From NCBI GenBank assembly GCA_028671895.1, contig CM053794.1, forward strand, positions 23,422,501 through 23,486,500: a stretch of 64,000 nt of DNA, written 5' to 3'. Positions 32,339-45,483 of this stretch are shown here, piece by piece. The notes beneath the pieces were generated by a model that worked only from the letters and a program-made list of their open reading frames with translations, did no database searches and was not told the origin of the DNA. This DNA is from Oenanthe sinensis (Eukaryota; Streptophyta; Magnoliopsida; Apiales; Apiaceae). Numbering within the stretch: the stretch's first letter is position 1; each line of letters opens with the position of its first letter. Both the position numbers and the translations under genes were made by a program.

Positions 32339-33819
32339 CTGGGTGCTTTTAATACTTTATTGTCTTGTTTCATTATTTGTATTATGTATATGAGGTTTGA
32401 CAAAGTGATGTCTTCTTGTCTAGAAGAAAGTTGATGGATTAGTCAGTTTGGTGTTGATTAGTAGTATAACTTAAGTTTATACTACAAGTCATGTCTAGCC
32501 TGTGTTAATCCATCTATCTGTAACTGTTGTTACACTGCTTATGTATTAATCCTGTGATATATAAATGAAAGTTTCTTAAACTACTAGTTGAAGTCTATCG
32601 CATTGACATCTATTTCACTTCTTCCCCTTTAAATATACTTGTGTAGTTGTGTATATGAACTATTATAGCCTCAGCATATTGTGTCGCAAACTAGTTTAGC
32701 CTCTACATCTAATGTCTGTAGATATCAGTCTATGATGGTTTGTTCCCCTCTCAGGCAAACATATAAATTATGTTTGCACGTATTTGGTTCAGATGTGATA
32801 GATTTCGAAGAACAACTCTCATTCCATCTTCATATTCCAGTTGTTTTGATCCTCATTTCCTACGTTGGAAATCATTTTACAGGTGTGTAACATGTAATAT
32901 ATATCAAAAAATTATTTTCATGCAACAAACTACCCATCACCGGAATAGAAGTATGAATATACTGGCCCAAACTTGTGTTGAATGATTATTTTATATATGC
33001 TTTTTAAATAAACCTAATAGTAAATTTTGAGAATAGAAAAATCAAAAAAGTATTAGTAGTATTAAAAGATAGTAAAATGAAAAATATGTATAATTTTTTT
33101 AATATATAAGGTCTTCACTCTATGTACTTGTTTTTGAAATCAATCCCTACCAACACACTTAATTTGAATATTATTGGTGTTCGCTCTATATGGTCAGTTG
33201 GTCATTTTATCAAGAGACCAATTATTTGACTGACAATTGCACCGCTGGGGCCTGGGAGGGGGCTGCTAACTTCATAAAGTGGGACAAATTATATGATGAA
33301 GAATCCTTTAGGTTCTGAAAAGAAGATGTACGAGAAAATTAGGAGAAAAATTTAAAATGCAGTCCGAACATCTTCAAAACAATTATTATTGCATCTCCTA
33401 TTGTTGAATTAGTCTTTTCCGAAACCATAGTCTTTCACTGGATTAAAAGAGGCTATTCAACACTTGAACTTTCGTTGACGGGAACAATAACCGGAAACGG
33501 CCGTTAATACCTTCACCCGATTTTCCCAATCTAAATTTATCAATACAATCATTTAAACCGTATAACATAGCTTTTCTTTTTTAATATTCTCTGATTTAAT
33601 TATTTGTAAATATTTATATATTTTAAATATAATGTTGTAAATATTTATATATTTTAAATATAATGTTGTTTCCACAAACACTCGTTAGAATGTATGCACT
33701 AGTTGTCTGCCATTAAATGTGTGACCTCTCTTCTTTTTTGTTTTAACTTTTTAATATGTGCTCAAATATATGTAATTGTCTAAGCATTGAGCTCAAATAT
33801 ATAAATTTGTTTTCTTTAC
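32339..33819. other. D1 3' region to duplication junction
   Basis: D1 3' UTR and AT-rich sequence, repeated at about 52020-53496. It ends at the junction with the LINE tail. A tandem TTGTAAATATTTATATATTTTA pair lies at about 33605-33665. No gene seen. Confidence 0.5.
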
Positions 33820-34100
33820 ACTTTGTACCCAGAGAATTGAATGAGGATGTAGATAATTTAGCAAAATCAGGTTGCCAAAGACTTGTTTTGTCAAGCTCTT
33901 GGGCCTAATTTGCTATCTTCCACGTGAATAGTGAGTTTTGGGCTTGGGGTTCTTTTCCCAGTGGGTCGTAGTTGTTTAGCTTTGATTGCAGTGTGTATTA
34001 GTTCAATTTTAGTTTGCAGTGGTTTTGTTGAAAAAGCTAGTAAAGGATGACACCTTTTGAATAAAGGTGGAATAGGTGATGACACTTGGAAAAAACAAAA
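33820..34100 (+). mobile_element. LINE 3' remnant, unit 2
   Basis: The end of the LINE RNase H domain (VPRELNEDVDNLAKSG) and 3' region, matching 9702-9985 with scattered changes. It begins abruptly at the duplication junction. Confidence 0.8.
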
Positions 34101-34329
34101 GATATTGCTAGATACTAGGTGATTTATTTTGGCATAATCGAGGAGTTGGGAGATACCATATGAAGTAAATATTTTTTAGGAACAACAAAAAAACACCTAC
34201 AATGCATGCTTAACCTCATAATACTTATAATTACCTATGTCTAGCAGTATTATGTGCATGGGAAACAAACACTGCAGCAAAATCACAGCTCTAAGAAATA
34301 TGTTATTACATAAGGCCTGAGATTTCGCT

Positions 34330-35580
34330 TGTATATATGCAATGCATTTCTAATATTACAATAACCCCTCTCCACAGCCTCTTATCATATTTTCTCCTTA
34401 AAGTTCTGTCATGGAATTCGCCTAGGTTCCCCTTTCGGGAGATTTTGTCAAAATTAGTGTGTTCTGTGTCACTGTGGAAAATCCCCTCCCAAATGATAAT
34501 TCAAATGGTGTTGGAGTACTTATCCGGGGTCAAGATGGTTAGAAGTTAATGGGTGCAATGGGACCCATGCCAAACATAAACGACACACAAGCTTTACTTT
34601 GGCGAGTCTATGCTGGACTGATTCAAGCTCTTCGCATGAAAAAAGATCAGATGCATGTGGAGCTTAGCGATAGGGATGCATTCGAAATCGTTAAATTTCA
34701 GGACGAGATTTTTGTGGAGGATGAACTCGAAGAAGTGTTGCGTCAATTCAATATACTTCATGCTAATCATTTCAAAAAAGGAGTCATAGTGCGAAGAGTC
34801 TCTTTGATTGAGGAAGAAATGAACAGGACTGCGGAATATATGGCCAAATATGGTATGGAAAATCCGTCACACTTTGTGGAGGTTCCTGGAGTATTTGGAG
34901 ACCGCAACATTTCCTTGACAAGGACATGGGACTAGCTGGGCCTTTTCCGAATTTTTTAGTTGCACCAAATTTTGGAGAGGGGGAAGTAATAGATGTTGCA
35001 ACCCCTCCCATGTAGATTGTATCGAACGAAATGGAGGAGACAGAAATCGTATTTCCTAAGGAGACAGAATCCTTGTATCAGAATGTGCAGCCTCCTAATA
35101 TCTTTGTGCATGTTGAACTTAACCAGGCCCCTAGTGATAATATGGTTACGGCTCAGGCAATGGATCGTTAGGAAAAAGCTAAGGCAAAAGGTAAGGAAAA
35201 AATGTTTTCAAACTACATCTTCTGTGCAGATGGGCTGCTTAGTAAGGAGGCTAGGGAGTTAATTGATGGTGGGTCACTTATTGAAGTATCCGGTGAATTT
35301 GGGAAGCCAACTATAGATTTAGACAAAGAATTATTCAATGACATCTAATTAAAAGATATTCTGGAACATGCTTTAAAGGGTACACTTGGTAGTCTGTTTT
35401 GCTCTCAAGCCATTTCTGTGGGTAACCGCAAGTCTTTAGAGAATGCAACTCCAATGGTGGCCCAATCCGAGCTCTGAAAGTGGGATGATTCTGTGAACGA
35501 TATGATGGATGTGGAAGAGGTGCTATTGGCAATGGCTCAGTTTGAAGACGATTTCGTGCATGGTGTCTGAGAAACTAAAT
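34330..35580 (+). pseudogene. RNase H-like pseudogene, unit 2
   Basis: A copy of the degenerate gene at 10205. The frame from 34549 is open for 128 codons (WRVYAGLIQALRMKKDQMHV through EEEMNRTAEYMAKYGM to FGD), then a frameshift at about 34910 breaks it. A stop separates it from GVGVIIRGQDG. The downstream pieces (LLSKEARELIDGGSLIEV, LFCSQAISVG, AMAQFEDDFVHGV) are in different frames. Not functional. Confidence 0.6.
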
Positions 35581-35749
35581 AGCGTTGCTCGAAGACGTTT
35601 GATTAGGGTCTAGTTTCTAGTCAGTTTCAGTAGTATCTTGGTATCTTAAGTTTTAGTTTCTTTTGTCTATTCTGTTTTGCTTTAATTTAGCTATCCGCAT
35701 GAATGCTGCATCTTTGTACCAGATGCTTGGGTTTCTACCTTACCTATGA

Positions 35750-38008
35750 TATTTAATTGCTTTTCAAATAAAAAATATTTAATCAAGCAAAGTGTTCAAA
35801 ATAGTATAAAAACGATATAAAATATTTTTTTATTATGTTTCGCAATTTCATAATTCAATTTATAATTAGATTATTTGGAGTGTTCAAAATAATGTTAATA
35901 ATAATTAAGTTATTTGGCTTAATGTTAACTTTTAGAACAAATCAAACATCTCTCCATATTTTATATACATTATAATATTTTTTAAATAACTCTAAACTTA
36001 TTTATAAAAATTATATTATAACTATAATTGATAGGTTTAAAAATCAATATTCTCAAAAATATAATACGGATAAAAAATTACACCGATAGTAGAAGATGTT
36101 TTTATCTAAATTTTTTTATAGGTAAAATAAATCATTAATTAAAGGTCATATTGTATTTTAAAAAATAATTAAAATTCAACAAATAGATCAAATAGATCAA
36201 ATTAATGTTTTTAATAAAATTAACACACCTTTGATGATATCATGTGAAACAACCCTCGTTCATAATTGTGATCACCATATAAACCTTTATTAATAAACTT
36301 CTTCCATAAAATTTATTCAGATTCATGATCTTAAACATTAAACCACACTATAATTGAGAATATAAAAAAATGAATAGAAAAAACATACTAAATTTTCAAC
36401 AAAATTCAATAAATGTTTACTAAAAATTCTCAATAATAAAGATTTATTTAAATAGATAAATATAAAATGAAGAAAAATAAGAAAGTAAGGGGCTTATCAT
36501 CAATCATAAAGTTGATGACAGCTCCGAACAAATATAAAAAATTTAGAATTTTTTAAAAATAAAAAAAATTAGAATTTTTCTAAAACTTAAAATGAACTGT
36601 TATTGAAATATGATATTAAATTAGTATTATTTTTTCTAAATTCACAAAAAGAATAGAATTCTCAAGTATTTTAATTTAATAAAAATTATAAATAATATAT
36701 CACAATATTATTTATATAAAGATATATAAACTTTAAAATCAAATTTTAATTAAAGTCATATAATAATATTAGATTTTATTTAAAATGATTAATATTAAAT
36801 AAAAATAATGCATCAAGATTAACAATGATCATACCTTATATTTTAATTAAAGTCAAATAATAATATTAGAACTAATGTCATGCATGAGTTTTTTTTAAAA
36901 AATAATTTATAATAATTATATAATTAAATTGTTTATTTTTAAAAAAATTATATTTTATTCAATTTTAATATTAAAATATTATATATCTTCTTTTAAATTA
37001 GTTATTAATATTGATTAATAATCAAATCTTGATCATTTTATTTACAAACAATATTTAAGAATAATTTTAAATTATTTTTGTATTCATGGGGAATTGAACC
37101 TTGAACAATTAATTAAATAACAACTAATATTTAGACATTTACTCTTTTATTCATATCGACCAAACCATATTAACTTTCTTATTCCAATTATATATATGAT
37201 ATAATTATGTTGTTTTGAAATATATTCAAATTTATTTATACTAGCTTATAATCCGTGGGATTTCTTTAATTTTTTTAATATATTTTAATGAATTGAATAG
37301 TATGAGCGGTGATTAAATTAAAATATTTAAATTGTATTTGGTATAAATTTTAATATAGATAGAAGAATAATAATATCATATCATTCATGAGATTTAATTA
37401 ATTTTTTGTTATTTTAAATGAATTAAAGAGTTTGAGTGGTGGAGAATAAAATTATAATTTTAAATAAATAAAGTGTTTGAACGATGATGAAATTGAAACA
37501 TATTAATTAGTAGATTATGAGTAGAACTCTATATTTTAATTAAAATTTAATTAAAAGAGTGTATTTAATATAGCATAATAATAAATTTTAACTAATATAA
37601 ATAAAATAATATTATTATTTTATTATTTATTAAATTTAATTAATAAGCTATGATTTTAAATAAATTAAAGAGGTTGTTCAACGAGGAAATTAAAACAGGT
37701 TACTAGATTGTAAGTATAATTGTAAGATTGACCGAAAAAATTTGTACTCTCTTATTTTTTTTTCAAATATTTCCCTAAATTTCCATTATTTTTCTTTTAA
37801 TTTCACTCATTCAATTCATTTCTCCGCAACCAAACACAACATAAATATGTGATTTGGTACTGCTAGTCGGGGAAGTACAAATTAAATGCAATCTCATTTA
37901 CCACACCCACACACAACCACACCAACACCCACGCAGACTGATACAGTCACAGTCATCCACACCTCTCCTACACTCACAAATGCATCCATGCCCACACAAG
38001 GAGTTCTT
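35750..38008. repeat. AT-rich block, unit 2
   Basis: Matches 11560-12918 and then carries about 1 kb (37015-38008) missing from unit 1 but present in unit 3 (about 61170-62165). A TATACTAGCTTATAATCCGTG string at about 37238 resembles a Helitron-type end. The block ends in CACACCCACACACAACCAC-rich sequence that begins the A upstream region. No gene seen. Confidence 0.65.
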
Positions 38009-38779
38009 GTCTGCGCATAATTCTGTTGTTTAGGCCTTCTCTCGCACACACTGTGATATGAAATTATGTAAAACTTAAGTTGAGATCAAATGAAAACACG
38101 ATACATTTTAATTTGTCATGGCCACTTTCGTATCTTGTCATTTCTAGGTAAAACTCTTTCTTTTTCATAAAATCAGTGGCACGCAGATGTAGCCCAGACT
38201 ATAGGCGAATAAGACCTGTGCCTACAACCTTCAACGCTTAAGAGACCCAAAATTTCTAATTATCTATATATATATTATAAAAACTGTAGAGTCTATATAA
38301 ATTAGACACAAAAAACTAATTTTTCCTAAGATCTCGTGAATTTTAGGACTGCATCTGGTTGCACGTTTATTTTTTTTAAAAAATTTGGTAGGTAATGCTT
38401 CCAAAATCTAGGAAAATGGAGAGCAAATGTATTACTATTTCTTACAAATGATAGTAAGCCTCAATTCTATCCCGCAATTAACAATGGACGTAGGTAGGTA
38501 GCCGGCTCCAACAAGTTTGAAGCAAAGATCACTCCCACACACGTTCGTACAATATGAGAGAGATGGAGTGAGACAAAAGTGAGTGTGCTTAAAACTGAGT
38601 AGTTGATACAAGTGCATAATAATTTCTTAGAAAATGCATACAGTAGAATTAACGCGTGAAGATTTAGTATAAATTAAAGGGATATAAGAGGGCGTTTTGA
38701 TTAGCAAAACATATTAGAACTGAGCCTGCTATACACGCACACACATACAAGAAGTGAGATTATCATTTTGCAAAAGATA
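38009..38779 (+). promoter_or_regulatory. Intact upstream region and promoter of gene A2
   Basis: The uninterrupted version of the region split ahead of A1. It holds the empty sites for both the CACTA (AACAATGGACGTAGG) and the copia insertion (TATGAGAGAGATGG). The core module lies at 38623 (TTTCTTAGAAAA), with AACGCGTG at about 38650 and TATAAATTAA at 38668. Confidence 0.7.
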
Positions 38780-38971
38780 ATGTCTGACAAGAAGGGTAAT
38801 TCAAGTACTCAAGAGAGTGGCAGTAATGGAAAGAAGAAGTACGAGAGCTTGATTCCTGCTAAAAAGAAGTTTGTGAGTACGAGGGTAATTGAGAAGGTGG
38901 CTGGGTACGTGGCAAGCAATGACAAAAATTATAAGATCAAACCGAAAAATGATAAAGACGATGATGAATGA
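38780..38971 (+). CDS. Gene A2: 63-aa lysine-rich small protein
   Basis: Encodes the same protein as A1 (polar N-terminus, KKKYESLIPAKKKFVST core, KIKPKN, DDDE tail). It has an intact 770-bp upstream region, unlike A1, so it is the better candidate for the normally regulated copy. The leader TATCATTTTGCAAAAGATA precedes ATG 38780; stop TGA at 38969. Function unknown. Confidence 0.75.
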   Translation: MSDKKGNSSTQESGSNGKKKYESLIPAKKKFVSTRVIEKVAGYVASNDKNYKIKPKNDKDDDE

Positions 38972-39890
38972 TAGCCACCCAGTTACTCCCTACTAGCTAG
39001 TACATTGGAGTACTAAGTACTAGCTAGTCATGCTTGTTTCAGGCTGTCCATGTGTGTTGTTGTAATTTATTACAGTACCGTGTATTTTTCAGTCGTGTGA
39101 CATATGTATCCATAAATAAAAGTTGTGAACTCGATCTATTGCTATGAATAATGTTTTCTGCTTCCAAGATAGTCGGGCCTCCATGTATACTTTGTGATTA
39201 CTCACTTTATCTTCTTTTCCACTAAATATATAACTCAACTTCTGTTTCATCGTGCTTTGTCTCTGATCTCAGTATGTTAGATTAATATTGAGCTATCAGT
39301 TTTACTAAAATTCCAAGTTGTTAGGAGTTAAATTTATTAATAGAATCTTATTATGCCCTGTTTGGGAACATGGATTTCATTTGAAATTCTGGATTTGATC
39401 AAATAATGTGTTTGGATAATCAAAAATTTTGTATTTGAATTTCATTTGAATTCTAAGACATTCAAATATTAGTATAAATCTGAGAATTTGAAATGACAAC
39501 TCAAATCATGTCATTTGAAATCCATCATTTGCATTGAAATGCATATTCCCAACACAATCTTATGTTATTCTCTCGGAACATGATATATGCTTCAGGTCGT
39601 TCAACTATTTGATTTTAGGAGGAGACCGAGTTATGAGGATTATATATTATATTTTAACATGCCCAGAAATGAGAATGCTAGAATATAATATATTAAGTCT
39701 TTCTATTATCAACTTGTAGGAAAATTTATAACTTAACACTCTTATTTTAAATCTCATTTACTTGGATTTGAAAAGTAAATGATATATATTTTATTATTCG
39801 GTGTCTCAATTTAACGTCGGTGCACTGTTCTTGTGCTGTTCAAGCTCATCGTGAAACCAATAATGTTCAAGCTCACTAAGCAAGAACCAA
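38972..39890. other. A2 3' flank
   Basis: Matches the A1 flank from 26017. Includes the A2 3' UTR with a possible AATAAA at about 39115 and one copy of the GTTTGGGAA MITE-like repeat (about 39358-39553). No gene seen. Confidence 0.5.
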
Positions 39891-41370
39891 GGTAAAAGTC
39901 ATCTGTTTCCAGCTCAGGGTGTAGGAAAGTGAAATAATGTTGTATGGATTATGAATGTTGTACTATGACTGTAATATGGACATTTTATTATCGACCAATT
40001 TGTTAAATGGTCTTGGCATTCTGTGTGATTTGGATCTTGCTTATGTGTTTTGATGTGGTCGGGCTTGTGTGAAGAAATAGATGTCACAACATCTTTCTCC
40101 CCAATAGGCATATCGAACAATTAAGGCAGGGATGGTGGAACACCTACATAAAGTAATGTTCGAATCCAGATTGCATCGGATCATAATGTTAAGGGAGTGA
40201 TTGTGCCTCCCCTTAACTTTTAATCAGTAGAGAGAGATAAGCACAGGGAGTAGATGAGAAACTAGAGGATAATTTGTTCGAAGAACTGCTAACAAAATCT
40301 CCCACCCCAAAGGTCTTATTTGCTACTAGTTTGCACTCATTCCAAACAGAACATGTAGTTTATCATTTGGTAAATCACTCAGAAAAGCGCCAACAGGTTG
40401 ATAGTCTTGCTTTATAGCTTTCTATTTATCAGTATGTGGTAAGAAAAAACGATTCGTTTGAAGTGATAATTCAAAATTCCAGAATTATTTCATATTAGGC
40501 AGTGCTATATAATTTTTTCTCCTTCAGGTTCTCCTCTGCCCTACTCTTGCTTCTTGCTTCTCTCTCTGTTTTTCTTTTTGTAAATTTTGTTGCTTCTTTT
40601 AGTTTTATTATGGTTAGCTAAATTATTATTATGTAAAATTTTATTGAATTTGTAAGTACTTGTACTCCAATGTTATTAGTCATAATGATTAGCTATATTC
40701 AAAAATATTATTTTATATATAATTTTATATTTTATGGCTTGACATATATAATTTAAACAAGGTAAAAAACTGACGTAAATATTTTAAATAATTACTAGAG
40801 ACTCGGCAAACATAGAAGATGAAATAGAGGAAATCTATAATTTTTGCTAACAGATTTTATGGTTAGAGGGCTATATATTTTAATTAATATTACAATGTAA
40901 TGAAACCTAGACTTTTTACCCAACGGTGACTAGTGACTGTGATAGAAGATGCTCTTATAAAATAATGAAATACCCAGCTAAAGGGTTAGCACCCTCGGGA
41001 GATGCTCCTTTTGTTACGGTAATTGCATCCGGGCTCCATAACCCTCAACTAACCTAAATAATTTGTAACTATAAATTTTTTGAGGTCATTTCAAAATATA
41101 ATTTTTTTTTTGGATACAATGGTGTGTATATAATATGATAATTATAATGCAATCTGATTACCTAGCTATTTCCCTAATCTTGTGTTTGGTTTGGATGAAT
41201 AAAATCGGAATGAATGAAATGAAATTTGAACTACAATATGGATAAATGTTCAAAAATTTCATTTTTACCTTCATTTCATTCCTAATAACATAAACTACAA
41301 CTCAAACTTTCAATTTGAGAAGGAATGTTTAATTCATTTTAATACATATTTTCTTCACATTTTTAATCAG
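39891..41370. other. Unassigned spacer in unit 2
   Basis: Sequence without a counterpart in unit 1. It contains no convincing gene; open frames at 39914-40120 are short and unconserved. It may be the spacer between two A-type loci. The right end merges into A-upstream sequence from about 41370. Confidence 0.4.
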
Positions 41371-42027
41371 AACAAATTTGTATTCTCTTATTTTTTTCAA
41401 ATATTGCCTTAAATTTTCATTATTTTTCTTTTAATTTCACTCATTCCATTCGTTTCTGCACAACCAAACACAACATAGATATGTGATTTGGTATTGCTGG
41501 TCGGGGAAGTACAAATTAAATGCAATCTCGTTTACCACACCCACACACAACCACACCAACACCCACGCAGACTGATACAGTCACAGTCATCCACGCCTCT
41601 CCTACACTCACAAATGCATCCATGCCCACACAAGGAGTTCTTGTATGTGCATAATTCTGTTGTTTAGGCCTTCTCTCGCACACACTGTGATATGAAATTA
41701 TGTAAAACTTAAGTTGAGATCAAATGAAAACACGATACATTTTAATTTGTCATGGCCACTTTTGTATCTTGTCATTTCTAGGTAAAACTTTCTTTTTCAT
41801 AAAATTAGTGGCACGCAGAAGTAGCTCAGACTATAGGCGAATAAGACATGTGCCTAGAACCTTCAACACTTAAGAGACCCAAAATTTCTAATTATCTATA
41901 TATAAATTATAAAAAAATGTAGAGTCTATATAAATTAGACACAAAAAATTAATTTTTCCTAAGATCTCGTGAATTTCATGACTGCACCTGGTTGCACGTT
42001 TAAAAATTTTTAAAAAATTTGGTAGGT
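41370..42027 (+). promoter_or_regulatory. Second A-type upstream region in unit 2, truncated
   Basis: Matches 37740-38385 (CACAACCAAACACAACAT, TCTGTTGTTTAGGCCTTC, GTCATTTCTAGGTAAAACT). It stops at TTTGGTAGGT, where a CACTA end begins. The promoter core and gene are gone. With the A-type 3' flank at 45106 this marks a lost A gene. Confidence 0.7.
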
Positions 42028-45000
42028 CACTACAAGGAAAACTGCTACAGACGACATTTATCAGACGACATTTTAGTAAAAAACCGTTGCACCAAAAAAT
42101 TAGACAACATTTTTTTTTCGCCTTTGAAAATATATTGTCTGATTTACTCATAGACAACTGTTGAAAAAACCCTTATCTAGAAACTGACGTCAGGCAAGAG
42201 TGAGACAATGGTTTTTTTTTGAGGTGTTGTGCAAATTAGAAGTATACACAACTGTTTTATAAGCCTATTGTTTCATTGAACTACAAACAATGCTACAAAT
42301 AACCGTTGTTAAAATAAGACAAGTGTTTTATTTAAGTGAATCATACAACTGTTTTCAAATTAGAAAACTGTTGTGTGATTATAATTGAGACAACGATTGA
42401 GAGGCTTATTGTTTCATTGAACTACATACAATGCTACAAATAACCGTTGTTAAAATAAGACAGGTGTTTTATTTAAGTGAATCATACAACTGTTTTCAAA
42501 TTAAAAAACTGTTGTCTGATTATAAGTGAGACAACGGTTTCTAAAAACCGTTGTCTGACTAACAGTACAGAAAAAAATAACAAACAGATGAGAAACCTGC
42601 CAGAAAAACAAAGTTACACAGCTTTAATTGCAATTCTTTACCAACCCCAAAACAAACCAAACATAATTTCAATGTATTCTTGTGTGTATAATCACATAAA
42701 CCAATAATTCTAACATAATTTCAATGTTTTACAACCATTAACAAACTCAAATCCAATTTAAATTACATGTAGCAGGATTTCCCACATCAATACATGTAAA
42801 TAAATCTTTTTCAAATTATTAACAATCTCAAATCCAATTTAAATTACATGTAGCAGGATTTCCCACATCAATACATGTAAATAAATCTTTTTCAAATTAT
42901 GAACAGTCGTAAAACACATCATGATCAAAGTACCATGTTACATTGTAAATAAAATTGCAGAAAGAAAAAACCAAAGTAGGCACAAAGTACCAAATATGGC
43001 ATGTGTTACAGAATTGAATTAAAGATACAAGAATCAAATTAAATCAAGAAAGTTGAATTAGTTCATCAACATCTCGCATGTAACTAGCTGTGTCCTCTTC
43101 AAGTAAATTGACATCAGGCAAATTTGGCACAAAAAATTCATTCTCAAGTCCTGCTTCGACAGATCCCTCATTTTCATCATCATCGTCTTCATAGTAATTT
43201 TTTTCTGGTAATTTCAGGACCACGGACCATAATTTATCAAGAGGGTCGTCGATGTAACAAACTTGTTTAGCATGTCTTGCCAACACAAATGGATCATTTA
43301 AGAACCCCAACCTATTTAAATTAACCAATGTATATCCCAAGTCATCTACCTTAATCCCTTTATTCATGTCTACCCACTTAACATAGAAAATAGGGACCCT
43401 AAAGATGTTATAGTCCAACTCCCAAATACTTGTTATAACTCCATAAAATATATGTGAAGAATGTTGAATGTTTTGATCCTTACCCTGCACAACTATTATA
43501 TCGGCTTCTACACACACACCACTACATTGAACTTGACGCGCATCATCACGCTCCTTGGTACTGAAGGTAACCCCATTCACTCTGTAACCGCTGAATGTAG
43601 GGACCTCTCTATTGGGTAGATCTGCAATCCACATTATCTCCTGAGGTACCTCTTTTCCATCAACCAAATCTGAAGCAATCTGAAGAAAAAAAACATTGAA
43701 GTTGTAAACTGATTCATGGGAGCTAACTATCTGTAAAAAATGAAGACCAGTTTTTTAGCGTACATAATACCTTTTCTTTAAACCATTTTGGGAATGTCTC
43801 ATTTTGCTCTTTCTTTAGCCACATTTCATCATTTTCATGTTGCGGATATTTGGTCATTAAAAATGACATGTGCTCACTGCATACAATTAAAAGATACTAT
43901 ATAAATAATGGCATAAAGCAGAAATGGTGTAGAAAATGAAAATAAATTCTGGACTTACTCAAAATATGGCCTAACAGCATAAGTATTTTGTAGAACACAT
44001 AAATGTGCTACATGCAAATCACTGATGCTCGGGATTTTCATCGTTGCACCAGATAATGGCCTGCAAATGGTATCATTCGTATGCCTACCATTTGTTGGTA
44101 CCTCAATAATCGTATCTCCATGGTTCACTAAAGACTCAATAGCCTCTTCTGCAATATAGGCCTCGGCAATGCAACCTTCTGCACGAGCCCGATTCCTTAC
44201 GTATCCCTTGAATGTCTTCATATATCTCTCGAAAGGATACATCCACCTTAGGAAAACTAGTCCGCACAGCTGAACTTCTCGTACAAGATGAACCGAGAGA
44301 TGAAACATTAAATCAAACAAGGAAGGAGGGAAGTATTTCTCAAGTTGGCATAAAGTTTCTACTAACTGTGATTGCATTTTCTCCAACCTATCAACTTCAA
44401 TAACTTTACTACAAATTGACTTGAAGAATAGACAAAACCTTATAACAGTGTGCTGGACCTGTTTTTGCAGTGAAGATCGAATTGCAATTGGGAGTAGGTG
44501 ATGCAAAATCATATGGCAGTCATGAGATTTCATTCCAGTCAGTCGAAGAGTTTCCATTGAAACTAGACTCCTAATGTTAGAACAAAAACCATCAGGCAAC
44601 TTCATGCCAAGAAAGGAAGAGCAAACAACATTTTTTTCGGACTGAGTTAAATTCCACGATGCCAATGGTAACTTCTCCTTTTTTCCTACTGTTTTTGGCC
44701 TTAGCTCCGTTCTTATTCCCATTTCAGCCATATCAAGACGGACTGTTTCCTTATCTTTTGTCTTCTTTGGTATATTGAGCAAGGTACCAAGTAAAGCTTC
44801 ACATATATTTTTCTCGATGTGCATGACATCAAGAACATGCCTAACGGACAAAAATTTCCAGTACTCAAGTTCGAAGAATATAGAAACCTTCTTCCAAATA
44901 GGTCGATCATCACCTTTTTTCCATCGATATTGGCGTTGTGTCTTACCAAAGACATGTCCCTTTAAATGTTGTGTTCTTTGAAGCACCTCCTCTCCAGTTA

Positions 45001-45105
45001 ACGGAACTTGAGCAATTTCCTTTTCCACGGTACCATCAAAATCTTGTTTCTACCTCCGATATGGGTGATGACGGGGCAGCCACCTACGATGCCTCATGAC
45101 CACCG
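42028..45105 (-). mobile_element. Truncated CACTA element with transposase remnant
   Basis: The left end CACTACAAGGAAAACTGCTA is a CACTA terminus almost identical to the right end of the element at 13399-17274. Subterminal AACCGTTGTCTGA-type motifs run to about 42560, and a 77-bp direct repeat lies at about 42745-42900. The transposase gene lies on the minus strand. There is no right terminus: at 45105 the sequence passes directly into A-type 3' flank, so the transposase N-terminal half was deleted. Confidence 0.88.
43044..45075 (-). pseudogene. CACTA (En/Spm-type) TNP2-like transposase, N-terminally truncated
   Basis: Two minus-strand exons. The first (45075-43955) reads RHRRWLP.HHPYRR, then LTGEEVLQRTQHLKGHVFGK, LDVMHIEKNICEALLGTLLN, the LCQLEKYFPPSLFD block and VYLRWMYPFERYMK-like LVFLRWMYPFERYMKTFKGY with VRNRARAEGCIAEAYIAEEA. 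These correspond to the middle of TNP2 and the DUF4218 region. The last exon (43667-43044) carries the DUF4216-type region (VNGVTFSTKERDDARQVQCSG, YVKWVDMNKG, PFVLARHAKQVCYIDDP) and an acidic C-terminus. The conserved N-terminal catalytic region is absent, and a stop follows PYRR. It cannot act alone, but shows which transposase family mobilised the 13399 element. Confidence 0.9.
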
Positions 45106-45188
45106 TGAGTTAGATTAATATTGAGCTATCAGTTTTACTAAAATTCCAAGTTGTTAAGAGTTAAATTTATTATTAGAATCTTATTATG

Positions 45189-45389
45189 CCTTGTTTGGGA
45201 ACATGGATTTCATTTGAAATTTTAGATTTGATCAAAAAGCATGTTTGGATAATCAAAGAATTTGTATTTGGATTTCATTTGAATTCCAATGCATTTAAAT
45301 ATTGGTACAAATCTGAGAATTTGAAATGACAACTCAAATCATGTCATTTGAAATCCATCATTTGAAATGAAATGCATATTCCCAAACAC
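45189..45389. repeat. MITE-like GTTTGGGAA inverted repeat
   Basis: Left TTGTTTGGGAACATGGATTTC and, read from the right, GTGTTTGGGAATATGCATTTC. AATCTTAT flanks both sides (about 45176 and 45390), a possible 8-bp target duplication. Other copies lie at about 39358-39553 and 62958-63155, and a half copy at about 26403. It is part of the A-type 3' flank and pre-dates the unit duplication. Confidence 0.5.
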
Positions 45390-45483
45390 AATCTTATGTT
45401 ATTCTCTCGGAACATGATATATGCTCCAAGTCGTTCTACTATTTGATTTTAGGAGGCGACCGAGTTATGAGGATTATATATTA

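Larger units (their letters stand above)
9702..33819. repeat. Segmental duplication unit 1
   Basis: First of three tandem units. It starts at ACTTTGTACCC (9702) inside the LINE RNase H domain and ends where unit 2 starts with the same string fused to unrelated upstream sequence. It contains an RNase H-like pseudogene, an AT block, and genes A1, B1, C1 and D1. It is enlarged by a CACTA element (3.9 kb) and a copia element (8.25 kb). Relative to unit 2 it also lacks about 1 kb at 12920, between the TTG of a shared ..TTAATATTG and TCTGCGCAT. Confidence 0.85.
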
